The notes: generated from the sequence alone by a model not told the origin. A stretch of DNA of 64,000 nucleotides from Gammaproteobacteria bacterium (GCA_023475025.1 JAMCWB010000067.1:1-64000), one strand, 5' to 3'. Shown: positions 50,249 through 60,761, counted from the stretch's first letter. Program-made: numbers and translations.

Positions 50249-50509
50249 ATGGCCCGCGTCACCGTTGAAGACTGCCTGGAAAATGTTGAAAACCGCTTTG
50301 AACTGGTCATGCTCGCGACCAAGCGCTCACGCCAGTTGGCCACCGGCGGCAAAGAGCCCAAGGTTGCCTGGGAAAATGACAAGCCTACCGTCGTCGCCCT
50401 GCGCGAGATTGCCGAAAACCTGATCAACAACGACATCATTGCCGCCGAAGCGCTGCAGGATCAGGCCGACAGCCTCTATGTGATGGACGTCGAACAACCC
50501 GAGGACTGA
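50249..50509 (+). CDS. rpoZ: RNA polymerase omega subunit
   Basis: An 86-aa protein starting [20 protein letters not shown], with the conserved [12 protein letters not shown] and ALREIA segments. CCGGAG lies 9-14 bases before the ATG. It stabilises the beta' subunit and is part of the ppGpp site on RNA polymerase, consistent with its position just before spoT. Confidence 0.97.
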   Translation: MARVTVEDCLENVENRFELVMLATKRSRQLATGGKEPKVAWENDKPTVVALREIAENLINNDIIAAEALQDQADSLYVMDVEQPED

Positions 50510-50575
50510 TCCCGCATGGGTATCGTGACCGACCAGTCGCCTGCCACTCTGCAGCCTGCAGAGACAGGCCTTGTC

Positions 50576-52711
50576 ATGTCCGATATCGAAGCATTTGCCG
50601 AGCGCCTGAACAGCTACCTCGAACCCGAGCAGATCAACCTGGTTCGCCGTGCCTACTACTACGCTGAACAGGCGCATGACGGTCAGACCCGCCGCAGCGG
50701 TGAGCCCTATGTCACCCACCCGCTGGCGGTGGCAGGCATTCTGGCCGAGATGCACATGGACTATCAGAGCCTGATGGCGGCCATGCTGCACGATGTGATC
50801 GAAGACACCGGCATTCCCAAAACAGCCCTGGAAAAACAGTTTGGCGCCACCGTTGCCGAACTGGTTGATGGCGTCAGCAAGCTGACCCAGATGGATTTCG
50901 AGACCAAGGCCGAGGCACAAGCGGAAAACTTCCAGAAAATGGCCCTGGCCATGGCCAAGGACATTCGCGTCATACTGGTCAAGCTGGCCGATCGCCTGCA
51001 TAACATGCGCACACTGGGTGCCCTGCGCCCGGACAAGCGCCGGCGGATCGCCAAGGAAACCCTGGAAATCTACGCACCCATTGCCCACCGTCTGGGCATG
51101 CATACCCTGAGCACCGAGTTCGAGGACCTTGGCTTCAAGGCCATGCACCCGATGCGCTCGACCATGATTGACCGCGCCGTGCGCAGTGCCCGTGGTCATC
51201 GCAAGGAACTGCTGAACAAGATTCTGGATGCCCTGCAGGCGCTGCTTGACCAGCATCAGCTGCCGGGCAAGGTGATGGGGCGGGAAAAGCACCTCTACGG
51301 CATCTATCAGAAGATGCGCGGCAAACGAAAGGCCTTCTCGGACATCATGGACGTGTACGCCTTCCGCATCATTGTTGATACACCGGACACCTGCTATCGC
51401 GTGCTTGGCGCCGTACACAGCCTGTACAAGCCCTTCCCCGGTCGTTTCAAGGATTACATCGCCATTCCCAAGGCGAACGGCTACCAGTCGCTGCATACCA
51501 CCCTGTTCGGCCTGCACGGCGTACCGATTGAAATCCAGATCCGTACCGAGGAAATGGAAGAGACCGCCAATAGCGGGATTGCCGCGCACTGGCTGTACAA
51601 ATCCAAGGACGATGTGATCAACGGGCACCACGCACGCACGCGCAAGTGGCTGAAAGGCGTGCTTGAAATGCAGGAACGTGCAGGTAACTCCCTGGAATTC
51701 ATCGAGAACGTCAAGATTGACCTGTTCCCCGACGAGGTCTATATCTTTACCCCGAAGGGCCGCATCATGGAGCTGGCCAAGGGGTCTACGCCGGTTGATT
51801 TTGCCTATGCAGTGCATACCGACATCGGTAACAGCTGCATCGCCTGCCGCGTCAATCGCCGCCTGGCCCCCCTGTCAGAACCCCTGCAAAGCGGCCAGAC
51901 CGTCGAGATCATTACCGCCCCCGGGGCCCGACCGAACCCGGCCTGGCTGACCTTTGTCACCACCGGCAAGGCGCGCAGCAATATCCGCCACTTCCTCAAG
52001 CACCAGCGCCATGCTGAGTCTGTCGCCCTCGGCGAACGCCTGCTGGACAAGGTGCTAACCGGCTTCGAAACCCGCCTCGCTGATATCTCCGAGCAACGCA
52101 TCAATAGCGTGCTGGCTGAATACGGGCTGGAGCTGATGGAAGACCTGCTGGCCGATATCGGTCTGGGCAATCGCATGGCTTATGTGGTGGCGCGGCGCCT
52201 GTTGCTGAACGACAGCCAGCAGGATCAGGCAGCCGACGAGCATGCCCAGGCCGAGTATGAAAGCGATGCTGCACTGGCGGTCAAGGGCACCGAAGGCATG
52301 GTCGTCAGCTTTGCCCGCTGCTGCAACCCGATTCCCGGCGACCCGATTATCGGCTTGACCTCCGTCGGTCGCGGCCTGGAGATCCACCAGGAAAACTGCC
52401 GCGACCTCAGTCAGCGCAAGGTGCAACCGGACAGCACCCTGCAGCTGACCTGGGATAAGGATGTGAGCGGCGAATTTACCGTTGAACTCCAGGTCGAACT
52501 GGAGCAGCAGCGCGGCATCATCGCGCAACTGGCGACCAGCACCAACATGGCTGACGCCAGCATCGACAAGATCAGCGTGGACGAGCGCGATGGTCGCATC
52601 AGTATCGTGCAACTGGTGGTGCGTGTGCGCGACCGCCTGCATCTGTCACAATTGATCAAACGCCTGCGCGCCCTGAATGGCGTCATGCGCATTACCCGCC
52701 TGAAAAACTAG
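50576..52711 (+). CDS. spoT: Bifunctional (p)ppGpp synthetase/hydrolase SpoT
   Basis: A 711-aa protein from [15 protein letters not shown], which aligns with the usual SpoT beginning; an ATG at 50516 would add 20 residues. The HD hydrolase domain has [14 protein letters not shown] and [10 protein letters not shown]; the synthetase domain has [13 protein letters not shown] and [15 protein letters not shown]; a TGS domain ([14 protein letters not shown], about 395-410) and a C-terminal ACT domain follow. It balances ppGpp during starvation. Downstream of rpoZ by 66 bases. Confidence 0.96.
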   Translation: MSDIEAFAERLNSYLEPEQINLVRRAYYYAEQAHDGQTRRSGEPYVTHPLAVAGILAEMHMDYQSLMAAMLHDVIEDTGIPKTALEKQFGATVAELVDGVSKLTQMDFETKAEAQAENFQKMALAMAKDIRVILVKLADRLHNMRTLGALRPDKRRRIAKETLEIYAPIAHRLGMHTLSTEFEDLGFKAMHPMRSTMIDRAVRSARGHRKELLNKILDALQALLDQHQLPGKVMGREKHLYGIYQKMRGKRKAFSDIMDVYAFRIIVDTPDTCYRVLGAVHSLYKPFPGRFKDYIAIPKANGYQSLHTTLFGLHGVPIEIQIRTEEMEETANSGIAAHWLYKSKDDVINGHHARTRKWLKGVLEMQERAGNSLEFIENVKIDLFPDEVYIFTPKGRIMELAKGSTPVDFAYAVHTDIGNSCIACRVNRRLAPLSEPLQSGQTVEIITAPGARPNPAWLTFVTTGKARSNIRHFLKHQRHAESVALGERLLDKVLTGFETRLADISEQRINSVLAEYGLELMEDLLADIGLGNRMAYVVARRLLLNDSQQDQAADEHAQAEYESDAALAVKGTEGMVVSFARCCNPIPGDPIIGLTSVGRGLEIHQENCRDLSQRKVQPDSTLQLTWDKDVSGEFTVELQVELEQQRGIIAQLATSTNMADASIDKISVDERDGRISIVQLVVRVRDRLHLSQLIKRLRALNGVMRITRLKN

Positions 52712-52728
52712 ATTCCCTTCGGAGCATC

Positions 52729-53109
52729 ATGAACAAGCAAGTGATTACCAGTGATCTGGCCCCTGCGGCTATCGGCACCTATTCCCAGGCCATCAAGGTT
52801 GGCAATACCGTTTACCTGTCCGGCCAGATTCCGCTGGATCCGGCCACCATGGAAGTGGTTGAGGGCATCGAAGCGCAAATCTGCCGCGTATTCGACAACC
52901 TGACCGCCGTTGCCGAAGCCGCTGGCGGCACCCTGCAGGACATCGTCAAACTGAACATCTTCCTCACCGACCTGAGCCACTTCGGCCTGGTCAACGAGGT
53001 AATGGCACGCTACTTCAAGCAACCCTACCCGGCCCGCGCCGCCATCGGCGTCGCCAGCCTGCCCAAGGGCGTGCCGGTGGAGATGGATGGGGTGATGGTG
53101 GTGGGTTAA
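52729..53109 (+). CDS. ridA: Enamine/imine deaminase RidA
   Basis: A 126-aa YjgF/YER057c/UK114 protein, hydrolysing reactive 2-aminoacrylate. [25 protein letters not shown] and the catalytic Arg in [21 protein letters not shown] are conserved. It follows spoT by 17 bases with TTCGGAG upstream; this linkage is conserved in Pseudomonas. Confidence 0.96.
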   Translation: MNKQVITSDLAPAAIGTYSQAIKVGNTVYLSGQIPLDPATMEVVEGIEAQICRVFDNLTAVAEAAGGTLQDIVKLNIFLTDLSHFGLVNEVMARYFKQPYPARAAIGVASLPKGVPVEMDGVMVVG

Positions 53110-53126
53110 GCCGCACTCTGTGCGGC

Positions 53127-53280
53127 GCTGGAAGCTGGAAGCTGGAAGCTGGAAGCTGGAAGCATCAGGATGTGAGTGGACCATTAAGCTGTCAAACACT
53201 CACACCTCGAGCACCCCACTCAACTATCAGGCTTCCAGCTTTAAGCCTTCAGCCTTCAGCCTTCCTTCAACCTTCAGCCT
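53127..53280. repeat. Heptamer repeats GCTGGAA x5 with inverted relatives
   Basis: Five tandem GCTGGAA units (53127-53161) begin shortly after ridA. About 70 bases later (53230-53280) six or seven units of the complementary type (GCCTTCA, GCTTCCA) follow, running into the 3' end of the convergent epimerase gene. The arms could pair into a long imperfect hairpin. Same layout as 15948-16067. Confidence 0.85.
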
Positions 53281-54121
53281 CTCGCCCCAACAGCGCCGCA
53301 TAGCCTTCCCGGTACGACGGATACTGCGGTGACCACCCTGTCTCGCGGGCCAGTTCATTGCTGCAGCGCTTGCTGCCGGCCCGGCCCAGGGGCTTGCCCT
53401 GTGGGTCCAGTTGCGTGCCCAGCTGTTCAGCTAGCCAACTGCATACCTCGTGCAATGCTGCTGGCTCGTCATCCACGCCGAGGTAACAGGGTGCCAGTAG
53501 TTCGTCGTCTTTCGCTTCCAATAGCAGGTGTTCAAGCAAGCTGGCCGCGTCATCGCGATGAATACGGTTGCTGTATTGCGGCGGCTCGGCGGTAATACTC
53601 ACGCCCTGACGCACCGCTTCAATCAGCCGGTTACGCCCGGGACCATAGATTCCCGCCAGCCGCACCACTGACGCCGGTATGCCGCTGCGCAGGGCAACAT
53701 CTTCCGCCGCTATCAGCGCCTTGGCGGTGTCACTGCTGGCCAGCGCCGGGCTGTTTTCCGTCACCCACTCGCCCGCCTGCTGGGCATAGACGCCGGTGCT
53801 GGAAACCTGCAACAGGTAACGCGGCCGTTGCCCCGCTGCCTGCAACCAGCCCAGCAGCCGCTGCAGACCGTTGACGTAGAGCTGCTGGTAGAGTTCAGGG
53901 TCGCGCTTGCCGGCCGCCGGGCAATAGACGATATAGTCTACCTTGGCTGGCCAGTCAGCCGGCTGCTGGTCCTGGCAGAGGTCAGCGGCCAACGGGGTGA
54001 TACCAGCGGGTAACTGGCTCGGGTCACGGCGCAAGCCGGTTACCTGCCAGCCGCGCGCCAGCATGCGTTGTGCCAGTGCCGATCCGAGGTCGCCGCAACC
54101 GGCAATCAATAAATGCTGCAT
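53267..54121 (-). CDS. NAD-dependent epimerase/dehydratase family (SDR) protein
   Basis: A 284-aa atypical short-chain dehydrogenase. The Rossmann motif is LLIAGCGDLGSALAQRML (about 4-21), with the GxxGxxA-type glycines as GCGDLGS, and YIVYCPAAGKRD, LLQVSSTGVYAQQ and VRLAGIYGPGRNR follow. It resembles YeeZ-like proteins whose substrates are unknown. The start at 54121 gives a proper beginning; the upstream TTG extension is unlikely. The 3' end runs into the heptamer repeats. Confidence 0.87.
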   Translation of the reverse strand: MQHLLIAGCGDLGSALAQRMLARGWQVTGLRRDPSQLPAGITPLAADLCQDQQPADWPAKVDYIVYCPAAGKRDPELYQQLYVNGLQRLLGWLQAAGQRPRYLLQVSSTGVYAQQAGEWVTENSPALASSDTAKALIAAEDVALRSGIPASVVRLAGIYGPGRNRLIEAVRQGVSITAEPPQYSNRIHRDDAASLLEHLLLEAKDDELLAPCYLGVDDEPAALHEVCSWLAEQLGTQLDPQGKPLGRAGSKRCSNELARETGWSPQYPSYREGYAALLGREAEG

Positions 54122-54288
54122 GAATAAGTTTCCACGTGTTGAGTCGTTGCCAAGACTACCCGGATTGCCGACACCGACCAAGGTCTGGTCGCACCCATCT
54201 GCCGGGCAGGTCACACTGAGCGGGTCGTCAGCAAGCCAGTGACACCCACTGCGCCAGCCTTCTGGCTGCCCGATATCAAGAGGACCAA

Positions 54289-56058
54289 ATGGCTGATCAA
54301 CGCTTCATGCTTTCCTTGCCACCCATAGCCACCGGCATGCGTAGCGCCTGGCGGGAAGGCTATGGCCTGGCCGATTTGCGCCAGGACATACTTGCCGGCC
54401 TGACCATCGGCACGGTAGCCGTTCCGCTGTCCATGGCACTTGCCATCGCTACCGGTGTGCCGCCACAACATGGTCTCTATACCGCCATCATCGCCGGCGC
54501 CATTATTGCTCTGACCGGCGGCACACGCTTTAACGTGTCCGGCCCCACGGCAGCCTTTGTCGTCATCCTGTTCCCGATCGTCAAGCAGTTCGGGCTTGGT
54601 GGCTTGCTGCTGGCCAGCATGATGGCCGGGGTGATCCTGTTACTCATGGGCCTGACCCGCATGGGCCGGCTGATCCAGTTTGTACCCTACCCGGTGGTAC
54701 TCGGCTTCACTGCCGGGATTGCCGTGGTGATTGCCGTCCTGCAGTTGCCTGATCTGCTCGGGCTACAGGGCGTACAATCGGGTGAGCACTTTATCGATAA
54801 CATCCGGCAGATTCTGGCCTCGCTGCCGACACTGAATCCACTGGAGATGGGCGTGGCCGTCGGCTGCCTTGGCCTGATGCTGGCCTGGCCTCGTCTGCGC
54901 ATCCCCTTGCCGGCACCCCTGATCGGCCTGGTTGCCGGCGCGCTGGCCGCCTATGCGCTCAATCAGTGGCTCGGCGGCGGTGCCATCGAGACTATCGCCT
55001 CGCGCTTTACCTGGCAGGCTGACGGTGTCAGTGGGAGCGGCATCCCCCCGGTTCCACCCAGCTTCAGCGCGCCCTGGCATTTGCCCGGCGCGAACGGCGA
55101 ACCTCTGGTCATGGATTACGCCCTGTTTCGCGCCCTGCTGGGTCCAGCCTTTGCCATTGCCATGCTCGGGGCGATTGAATCTTTGCTCTGCGCAGTGGTG
55201 GCCGACGGCCTGAGCAAGACCCGGCATGACCCGAATGCCGAATTGATGGGCCAGGGGCTGGGCAATATGATCGCGCCACTGTTTGGCGGCATTACCGCCA
55301 CGGCCGCCATTGCGCGCACCGCCACCAATGTACGCAGTGGCGCGCGCTCGCCGATTGCTGCGGTGGTTCATTCTCTGGTGGTTTTGCTGGCCGTGGTTGC
55401 ACTGGCCGGCCTGCTCGGCCTGGTTCCCATGGCGGCCCTGGCCGCACTGCTGCTGATCATTGCCTGGAACATGAGTGAAGCACGGCATGTCTGGCATACC
55501 CTGCGCTCGGCACCCGCCGGGGATGTCGCTATCCTGCTGATCTGTTTCACTCTGACCGTACTCTTTGACATGGTGCTGGCGGTCGCCGTTGGCGTCGGCC
55601 TGGCAGCCGCACTCTTTATCCGCCGGATGGCACAGCTGACCCAGACCAATCTGCTGGCTGACCCGCAGCACCCACTGATCAGACAGCTGCCACGCAGCGT
55701 GGCGGTCTATGACGTCAATGGTCCGCTGTTTTTTGGCGCGGCGGAAAAGGCCCTGCGCCTGCTGCACCGCATTGATCCGCACATACGCATTGTGATCCTC
55801 GATATGCAGGATGTACCCAGTATGGATGCCAGCGCCATGGTTGCCCTGAATACCCTGATCGATGACCTGCAAGCGGCACACATCGGCCTGGTGCTGGCCG
55901 GCCTGCCACCCCAGATCCGGCGCAAGTTATTGCGCAGCGGCGTGCGCCGCGTGCCCGGCAGCCTGGGCTTCGCCAGCCACCCGGATGCAGCCGCTCGCCT
56001 CGCCCAACGCTGGCTCAACCCACCCACAGCGTCTGAAAGCGCAAGCAACAGCGGATAA
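54289..56058 (+). CDS. SulP-family anion transporter with STAS domain
   Basis: A 589-aa transporter. About 10-12 membrane helices fill residues 30-430 (GLTIGTVAVPLSMALAIATGV; FNVSGPTAAFVVILFPIV; GITATAAIARTATNVRSGARSPIAA), followed by a cytoplasmic STAS domain (about 465-565; VAVYDVNGPLFFGAAEKAL; VIDMQDVPSMDAS-like IVILDMQDVPSMDAS). SulP proteins carry sulfate, bicarbonate or dicarboxylates such as succinate (DauA); the substrate cannot be fixed. AAGAGGA lies 5 bases before the ATG. Confidence 0.92.
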   Translation: MADQRFMLSLPPIATGMRSAWREGYGLADLRQDILAGLTIGTVAVPLSMALAIATGVPPQHGLYTAIIAGAIIALTGGTRFNVSGPTAAFVVILFPIVKQFGLGGLLLASMMAGVILLLMGLTRMGRLIQFVPYPVVLGFTAGIAVVIAVLQLPDLLGLQGVQSGEHFIDNIRQILASLPTLNPLEMGVAVGCLGLMLAWPRLRIPLPAPLIGLVAGALAAYALNQWLGGGAIETIASRFTWQADGVSGSGIPPVPPSFSAPWHLPGANGEPLVMDYALFRALLGPAFAIAMLGAIESLLCAVVADGLSKTRHDPNAELMGQGLGNMIAPLFGGITATAAIARTATNVRSGARSPIAAVVHSLVVLLAVVALAGLLGLVPMAALAALLLIIAWNMSEARHVWHTLRSAPAGDVAILLICFTLTVLFDMVLAVAVGVGLAAALFIRRMAQLTQTNLLADPQHPLIRQLPRSVAVYDVNGPLFFGAAEKALRLLHRIDPHIRIVILDMQDVPSMDASAMVALNTLIDDLQAAHIGLVLAGLPPQIRRKLLRSGVRRVPGSLGFASHPDAAARLAQRWLNPPTASESASNSG

Positions 56059-56190
56059 TGATTGTTTTCCTCTATCGATCAAGCAGCTATGCTAGGGAAA
56101 ACCTGATAAAGCCCGCCATGGCTGCCACCACAGCAGACGCGGGCTTAGCAGTTACCCAGCAAGACTGAACCCCTTGTCACAGATACCGCC

Positions 56191-57111
56191 ATGACCCTGA
56201 CTGAACTGCGCTACATCGTTACCCTGGCCCAGGAACAACATTTCGGCCATGCCGCCGAACGCTGCCATGTGTCCCAGCCGACACTCAGCGTCGGGGTGAA
56301 AAAACTCGAGGATGAGCTCGGCGTGATGATTTTCGAGCGCAGCAAGAGTGCTGTGCGCGTCACCCCCATCGGCGAGAAAATTGTCACCCAGGCACAGAAA
56401 GTACTGGAAGAAGCACTGACCATCCGCGAGCTGGCAACAGCCGGCAAGAACCAGCTTGCGGCGCCGCTCAAGGTCGGTGCCATCTATACCATCGGGCCCT
56501 ATATGTTCCCGCATCTGGTGCCACAGCTGCACCGGGTAGCACCGGAAATGCCCTTGTATATCGAAGAGAACTTCACCCATATCCTGCGTGACAAGCTGCG
56601 TAATGGTGACCTCGATGCGATTATCATTGCGCTGCCCTTCAATGAGCCGGATGTACTGACCAAGCCCCTCTATGACGAGCCTTTCAGCCTGCTGATGCCG
56701 GCCAGTCATCCCTGGGCCAAGCGAGACAGCGTGACCCTGGATGAACTGGACGACAACAAGCTGATCCTGCTCGGTGAAGGCCATTGCTTCCGTGACCAGG
56801 TACTGGAAGCTTGCCCCAGCGTGCGCAAGGGCGAAGAACAGAACAAGCACACCACAGTGGAATCCAGCTCGCTGGAAACCATCCGCCATATGGTTGCCTC
56901 CGGTATCGGCATGACCGTATTGCCGATGTCAGCCGCCGATGACCGCTACTACAGCTCTGATCTGTTGATCACCAAGCCATTCGCCAGCCCGGCGCCCTAC
57001 CGCACGGTAGCGATTGCCTGGCGCGCCAGCTTTCCCCGGCCCAAGGCGATTGAAATGCTCAGCGACTCGATTCGCCTGTGCTCCATCGGCAAACCCCAGC
57101 AAGGGACCTGA
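56191..57111 (+). CDS. oxyR: Hydrogen-peroxide-sensing LysR regulator OxyR
   Basis: A 306-aa LysR-type regulator. The HTH (about 5-60; FGHAAERCHVSQPTLSVGVKKLEDELG) is followed by the sensing domain with the redox pair Cys199 (GEGHCFRDQ) and Cys208 (VLEACPS), exactly as in E. coli OxyR. Oxidation to a disulfide activates catalase and peroxiredoxin genes. recG starts 5 bases after its stop, as in P. aeruginosa. The 132-base upstream gap presumably holds the promoter. Confidence 0.96.
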   Translation: MTLTELRYIVTLAQEQHFGHAAERCHVSQPTLSVGVKKLEDELGVMIFERSKSAVRVTPIGEKIVTQAQKVLEEALTIRELATAGKNQLAAPLKVGAIYTIGPYMFPHLVPQLHRVAPEMPLYIEENFTHILRDKLRNGDLDAIIIALPFNEPDVLTKPLYDEPFSLLMPASHPWAKRDSVTLDELDDNKLILLGEGHCFRDQVLEACPSVRKGEEQNKHTTVESSSLETIRHMVASGIGMTVLPMSAADDRYYSSDLLITKPFASPAPYRTVAIAWRASFPRPKAIEMLSDSIRLCSIGKPQQGT

Positions 57112-57116
57112 CGCCG

Positions 57117-59201
57117 GTGAGCAACGCCCGCAACGCAACCGGCCTGACGGCCCTGAAAGGCGTCGGTCCGGCACTGGCGGAAAAGCTCCAGCGCCTGCAG
57201 TTGCACAGCGTGGAAGACATCCTCTTCCACCTGCCGCTGCGCTACCAGGATCGCACCCGGATCACCCCGATCGGCGCTTTGCGACCGGGCACCGATGCGG
57301 TAGTGGAGGGTACCGTGGCCGCCTGCGACGTGGTCATGGGCCGGCGGCGCAGCCTGCTCTGCCGCCTGCAGGATGGCAGTGGCACCCTGAGCCTGCGTTT
57401 CTATTACTTCAGCGCTGCGCTGAAAGCTCGCCTGGCGCCCGGCTGCCGCCTGCGCTGCTACGGTGAAGTGCGCCCGGGCGCCTCCGGACTGGAAATCTAC
57501 CATCCGGAATTACAGGCAGCCGATGGTGCCCAGAGTGTGCCCGTCAGCACCACCCTGACCCCCATCTATCCGACTACCGAAGGTCTCTCACAGCAGCGCC
57601 TGCGCGCCCTCAGTGAGGCCGCTCTGGCCTGGCTGGACCAGGGCAACAGCCTGGTCGAATTACTGCCCGCGGCGCTGCGTGTCGAGTACCAGCTGGGCAA
57701 CCTGACCGACGCCATTCACACCCTGCACCGCCCACCGGCCTCGGTTGACCTCGAAGCGCTGCAAGAAGGCCGGCACTGGGCCCAGCACCGCCTGGCCTTT
57801 GAAGAATTACTGGCGCATCAACTGGTGATGCGCAAACTGCGCGCACAGATTCGTCAGTATCAGGCGCCAGCCATGCCACCCAGCACCAGCCTGGCCAAGG
57901 ATTTCCTGCAACGGCTTGGCTTTACCCCGACCGGTGCCCAGAGCCGGGTCGGTGAAGAGATCAGCCGTGACCTGCAGCAAGCCAAGCCCATGCTTCGGCT
58001 GGTGCAGGGTGATGTCGGCGCCGGCAAGACGGTCGTCGCCGCCCTGGCGGCATTACAGGCCATTGAGGCCGGCTGGCAAGTTGCCCTGATGGCACCCACG
58101 GAAATTCTCGCCGAGCAGCACTTCAACAACTTCCAGCAATGGCTGACCCCACTGGGCATTTCCGTTGCCTGGCTCAGCGGCAAGCTCAAGGGCAAGACCC
58201 GTAGCAACCAGCTCCAGCTGATCGCCAGCGGCGATGCCGCCATGGTAGTCGGCACCCATGCGCTGTTTCAGGCCGAGGTGCAGTTTCAACGTCTGGGATT
58301 GGCGATTATCGATGAACAGCACCGTTTTGGCGTGCAACAGCGGCTGGCGCTGCGTGACAAGGGCGCTGCCGGCCGTTACAGCCCGCACCAGCTGATCATG
58401 ACCGCCACCCCTATTCCACGCACCCTGGCGATGAGCGCCTACGCCGACCTGGATACCTCGGTACTGGATGAACTGCCGCCGGGCAGAACCCCGGTCAATA
58501 CCGTTCTGGTCGCAGACAACCGGCGCGAGGAAGTGATTGCCCGCGTCAAGGCCGGCTGCGCTGAGGGCCGTCAGGCCTACTGGGTCTGCACCCTGATCGA
58601 AGAATCTGAGCAATTGCAGGCCCAGGCCGCTGAAGCCACCTGGCACATCCTGTGTGACAGCCTGCCAGAGCTATCCATCGGGCTGATTCACGGACGCATG
58701 AAAGCGGCGGAAAAGGTCGAGATCACGGCCGCCTTCAAGGCCGGCGACCTGCACCTGCTGGTCGCTACCACGGTGATCGAGGTCGGGGTTGATGTGCCCA
58801 ATGCCAGCCTGATGATTATCGAGAACCCCGAGCGCCTGGGTCTGGCCCAGCTGCACCAGCTGCGGGGCCGTGTGGGGCGTGGCAATACTGCCAGTCACTG
58901 CGTACTGCTGTATCAGGCGCCCTTGTCAGCGCTGGGGCGCGAACGGCTGGGTATCATGCGCGAAAGCAGCGACGGCTTCGTGATTGCCGAGCGCGATCTC
59001 GAATTGCGCGGACCGGGCGAGGTCCTGGGTACCCGCCAGACCGGTCTGGTGCAGTTCCGCATTGCCGACCTGCAGCGCGATGCCGACCTGCTGCCAGCGG
59101 TCCAGCAGGCAGCTCGCAAGCTGCAAGATGCACACCCGGAGACAGTCCAGCCCTTGATTGACCGCTGGCTGGCCGCCGGTCAGCAATTTGCCCAGGTCTG
59201 A
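57117..59201 (+). CDS. recG: ATP-dependent DNA helicase RecG
   Basis: A 694-aa helicase of the expected length from the GTG at 57117, just after oxyR; a longer frame overlapping oxyR is not needed. The N-terminal wedge/OB domain (LTALKGVGPALAEKLQRL; DILFHLPLRYQDR) precedes the helicase motifs GDVGAGKTVVAA (I), MAPTEILAEQH (Ia), IIDEQHRFGVQQR (II), TATPIPRT (III) and VGRGNTASHC (VI). RecG remodels stalled forks and Holliday junctions. Confidence 0.96.
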   Translation: MSNARNATGLTALKGVGPALAEKLQRLQLHSVEDILFHLPLRYQDRTRITPIGALRPGTDAVVEGTVAACDVVMGRRRSLLCRLQDGSGTLSLRFYYFSAALKARLAPGCRLRCYGEVRPGASGLEIYHPELQAADGAQSVPVSTTLTPIYPTTEGLSQQRLRALSEAALAWLDQGNSLVELLPAALRVEYQLGNLTDAIHTLHRPPASVDLEALQEGRHWAQHRLAFEELLAHQLVMRKLRAQIRQYQAPAMPPSTSLAKDFLQRLGFTPTGAQSRVGEEISRDLQQAKPMLRLVQGDVGAGKTVVAALAALQAIEAGWQVALMAPTEILAEQHFNNFQQWLTPLGISVAWLSGKLKGKTRSNQLQLIASGDAAMVVGTHALFQAEVQFQRLGLAIIDEQHRFGVQQRLALRDKGAAGRYSPHQLIMTATPIPRTLAMSAYADLDTSVLDELPPGRTPVNTVLVADNRREEVIARVKAGCAEGRQAYWVCTLIEESEQLQAQAAEATWHILCDSLPELSIGLIHGRMKAAEKVEITAAFKAGDLHLLVATTVIEVGVDVPNASLMIIENPERLGLAQLHQLRGRVGRGNTASHCVLLYQAPLSALGRERLGIMRESSDGFVIAERDLELRGPGEVLGTRQTGLVQFRIADLQRDADLLPAVQQAARKLQDAHPETVQPLIDRWLAAGQQFAQV

Positions 59202-59310
59202 GCGCGGAAAACGGCAGTGCCGGTGACAGCATGCTAGTATCCTTGCAGGTAATAACCAACAATACTCACCACTGCAGCCAGTACGCAGCTTGCAGTGCGA
59301 AGGACGCGCC

Positions 59311-60711
59311 ATGAACACCCTGCCACTGAACGATTCACCTGTCACCTTGCCGCAACTGATCGAAAAACTGCTTCAGGATCAAGGCATTGCCTACCAGCTT
59401 CGGCTACAGGAGCATGCCGGCCCAGCCGCGTGCCAGGTACAGGCCTGCCTGCTGTCAGACGCCGTCGGCAATGTCCTGACGCTGATTCCCAAGGATCACC
59501 TGCTTGATCTCAAACGCCTGCACGAACTACTGGGCCGTGAACTCGTGCCCCTGCGTGATGCCGAGCTGCAACGCACCCTGGCCAAGCACCAGCTCAATGA
59601 ATTGCCGGCACTGCCTATCCTGTTCAGCGCACCCTGTATCTATGAGCAAAGCCTGCTGCAGCACGATGAAGTCTGGCTGGACAGCGGCCTGCATGGCTGG
59701 TGCCTGCAACTCCAGCGCAATGACGCGGAAAAACTGGTCACCAAGGCCAGTGCCGCCAAGCTGGGGGTGCCGCTGCGCAGCATTCCACCGCTGCCGGACG
59801 ACCCAGAGCAGGACAGCGCCGATCTGCACCAGGCGGTGAGCAACTTTACCGCCCTGCGCATGCGCCAGCGACTGGAAGAAACCATCGAAATACCGCCACT
59901 GCCGGAAACCGCTCAGCGGGTCATGAAGCTGCGTGTCAGCCCCGACGCAACCGTGGATGATCTGTCCGATATCGTGGAAACCGATCCCAGCCTGGCGGCC
60001 CAGGTGGTCAGCTGGGCGGCGTCGCCGTTCTACGCAGCACCGGGCAAGATCCGCTCGGTCGAGGATGCCATTGGCCGGGTACTGGGCTTTGACCTGGTGA
60101 TCAATCTGGCGGTAGGGCTGGCGCTGGGCAAAACCTTCAAATTGCCGGTCGATAGTGCCGAGCGCACCACCCCCTACTGGAAACAGGCCATCTATACCGC
60201 AGCCTGCATTGAAGGCCTGGCGCGTAAAATCCCCAAGGCACAACGGCCGGAGCTGGGCCTGGTGTACCTTGCCGGCTTGCTGCACAACTTCGGTTATCTG
60301 GTGCTGGCGTATATTTTTCCACCCTACTTCCGCACCATTTGCCGTCATCAGGAAGCCAACCCCCATGTTCCGCCGCATCTGATTGATCAGTACCTGATCG
60401 GGGTTACCCGTGACCAGATCGGTGGCTGGCTGATGCGCTACTGGGACATGCCGGTTGAAGTGGCCACCGCCATCCGCCACCAACACAGCATCGGCTTCAG
60501 TGGTGAGCATGCCGGTTACCCCAACCTGGTCTATCTGGCCCAGGCCCTGCTGCGTGAACACGGTATTGGCAGTGGCCCCAGCATGCCGATCAGTGATGAC
60601 TTACTGGATAGCCTGGGTATCGCGCGCGAGGACGCTGTTGCCGCAGTAGAGAAGGTGATTGCCGCCGAGGATGCACTGAAAACCCTGGTCAACCAGTATC
60701 AGCGCGGCTAG
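59311..60711 (+). CDS. YbaK-like plus HDOD domain protein
   Basis: A 466-aa protein; GAAGGA lies 6 bases before the ATG at 59311. Residues about 10-150 resemble the YbaK/prolyl-tRNA deacylase fold (LIEKLLQDQGIAYQLRL, VLTLIPKDHLLDLKRLHELLG). Residues about 185-400 are an HDOD domain (IPPLPETAQRVMKLR; IVETDPSLAAQVVSWAAS; GLLHNFGYLVLAYIFP). HDOD proteins act in signalling without known catalysis. Conserved in pseudomonads downstream of recG. Convergent with the HU gene. Confidence 0.88.
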   Translation: MNTLPLNDSPVTLPQLIEKLLQDQGIAYQLRLQEHAGPAACQVQACLLSDAVGNVLTLIPKDHLLDLKRLHELLGRELVPLRDAELQRTLAKHQLNELPALPILFSAPCIYEQSLLQHDEVWLDSGLHGWCLQLQRNDAEKLVTKASAAKLGVPLRSIPPLPDDPEQDSADLHQAVSNFTALRMRQRLEETIEIPPLPETAQRVMKLRVSPDATVDDLSDIVETDPSLAAQVVSWAASPFYAAPGKIRSVEDAIGRVLGFDLVINLAVGLALGKTFKLPVDSAERTTPYWKQAIYTAACIEGLARKIPKAQRPELGLVYLAGLLHNFGYLVLAYIFPPYFRTICRHQEANPHVPPHLIDQYLIGVTRDQIGGWLMRYWDMPVEVATAIRHQHSIGFSGEHAGYPNLVYLAQALLREHGIGSGPSMPISDDLLDSLGIAREDAVAAVEKVIAAEDALKTLVNQYQRG

Positions 60712-60727
60712 CAAGGTGATGCGAGTT

Positions 60728-60754
60728 GGCCGGAGGCTGCAACAGCCTCCGGCC
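60728..60754. terminator. Perfect hairpin between convergent HDOD and HU genes
   Basis: GGCCGGAGGCTG-CAA-CAGCCTCCGGCC is a 12-bp perfect stem between the two stop codons. There is no clear T-tract on either side, so it may act as a barrier or a factor-assisted terminator. Confidence 0.55.
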
Positions 60755-60761
60755 ACAGGAC

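Noticed and set aside
54763-55881. Open frame of 372 codons on the minus strand
   Set aside because: Antisense shadow of the SulP transporter; low-complexity His/Gln/Gly-rich product typical of shadows in GC-rich DNA.
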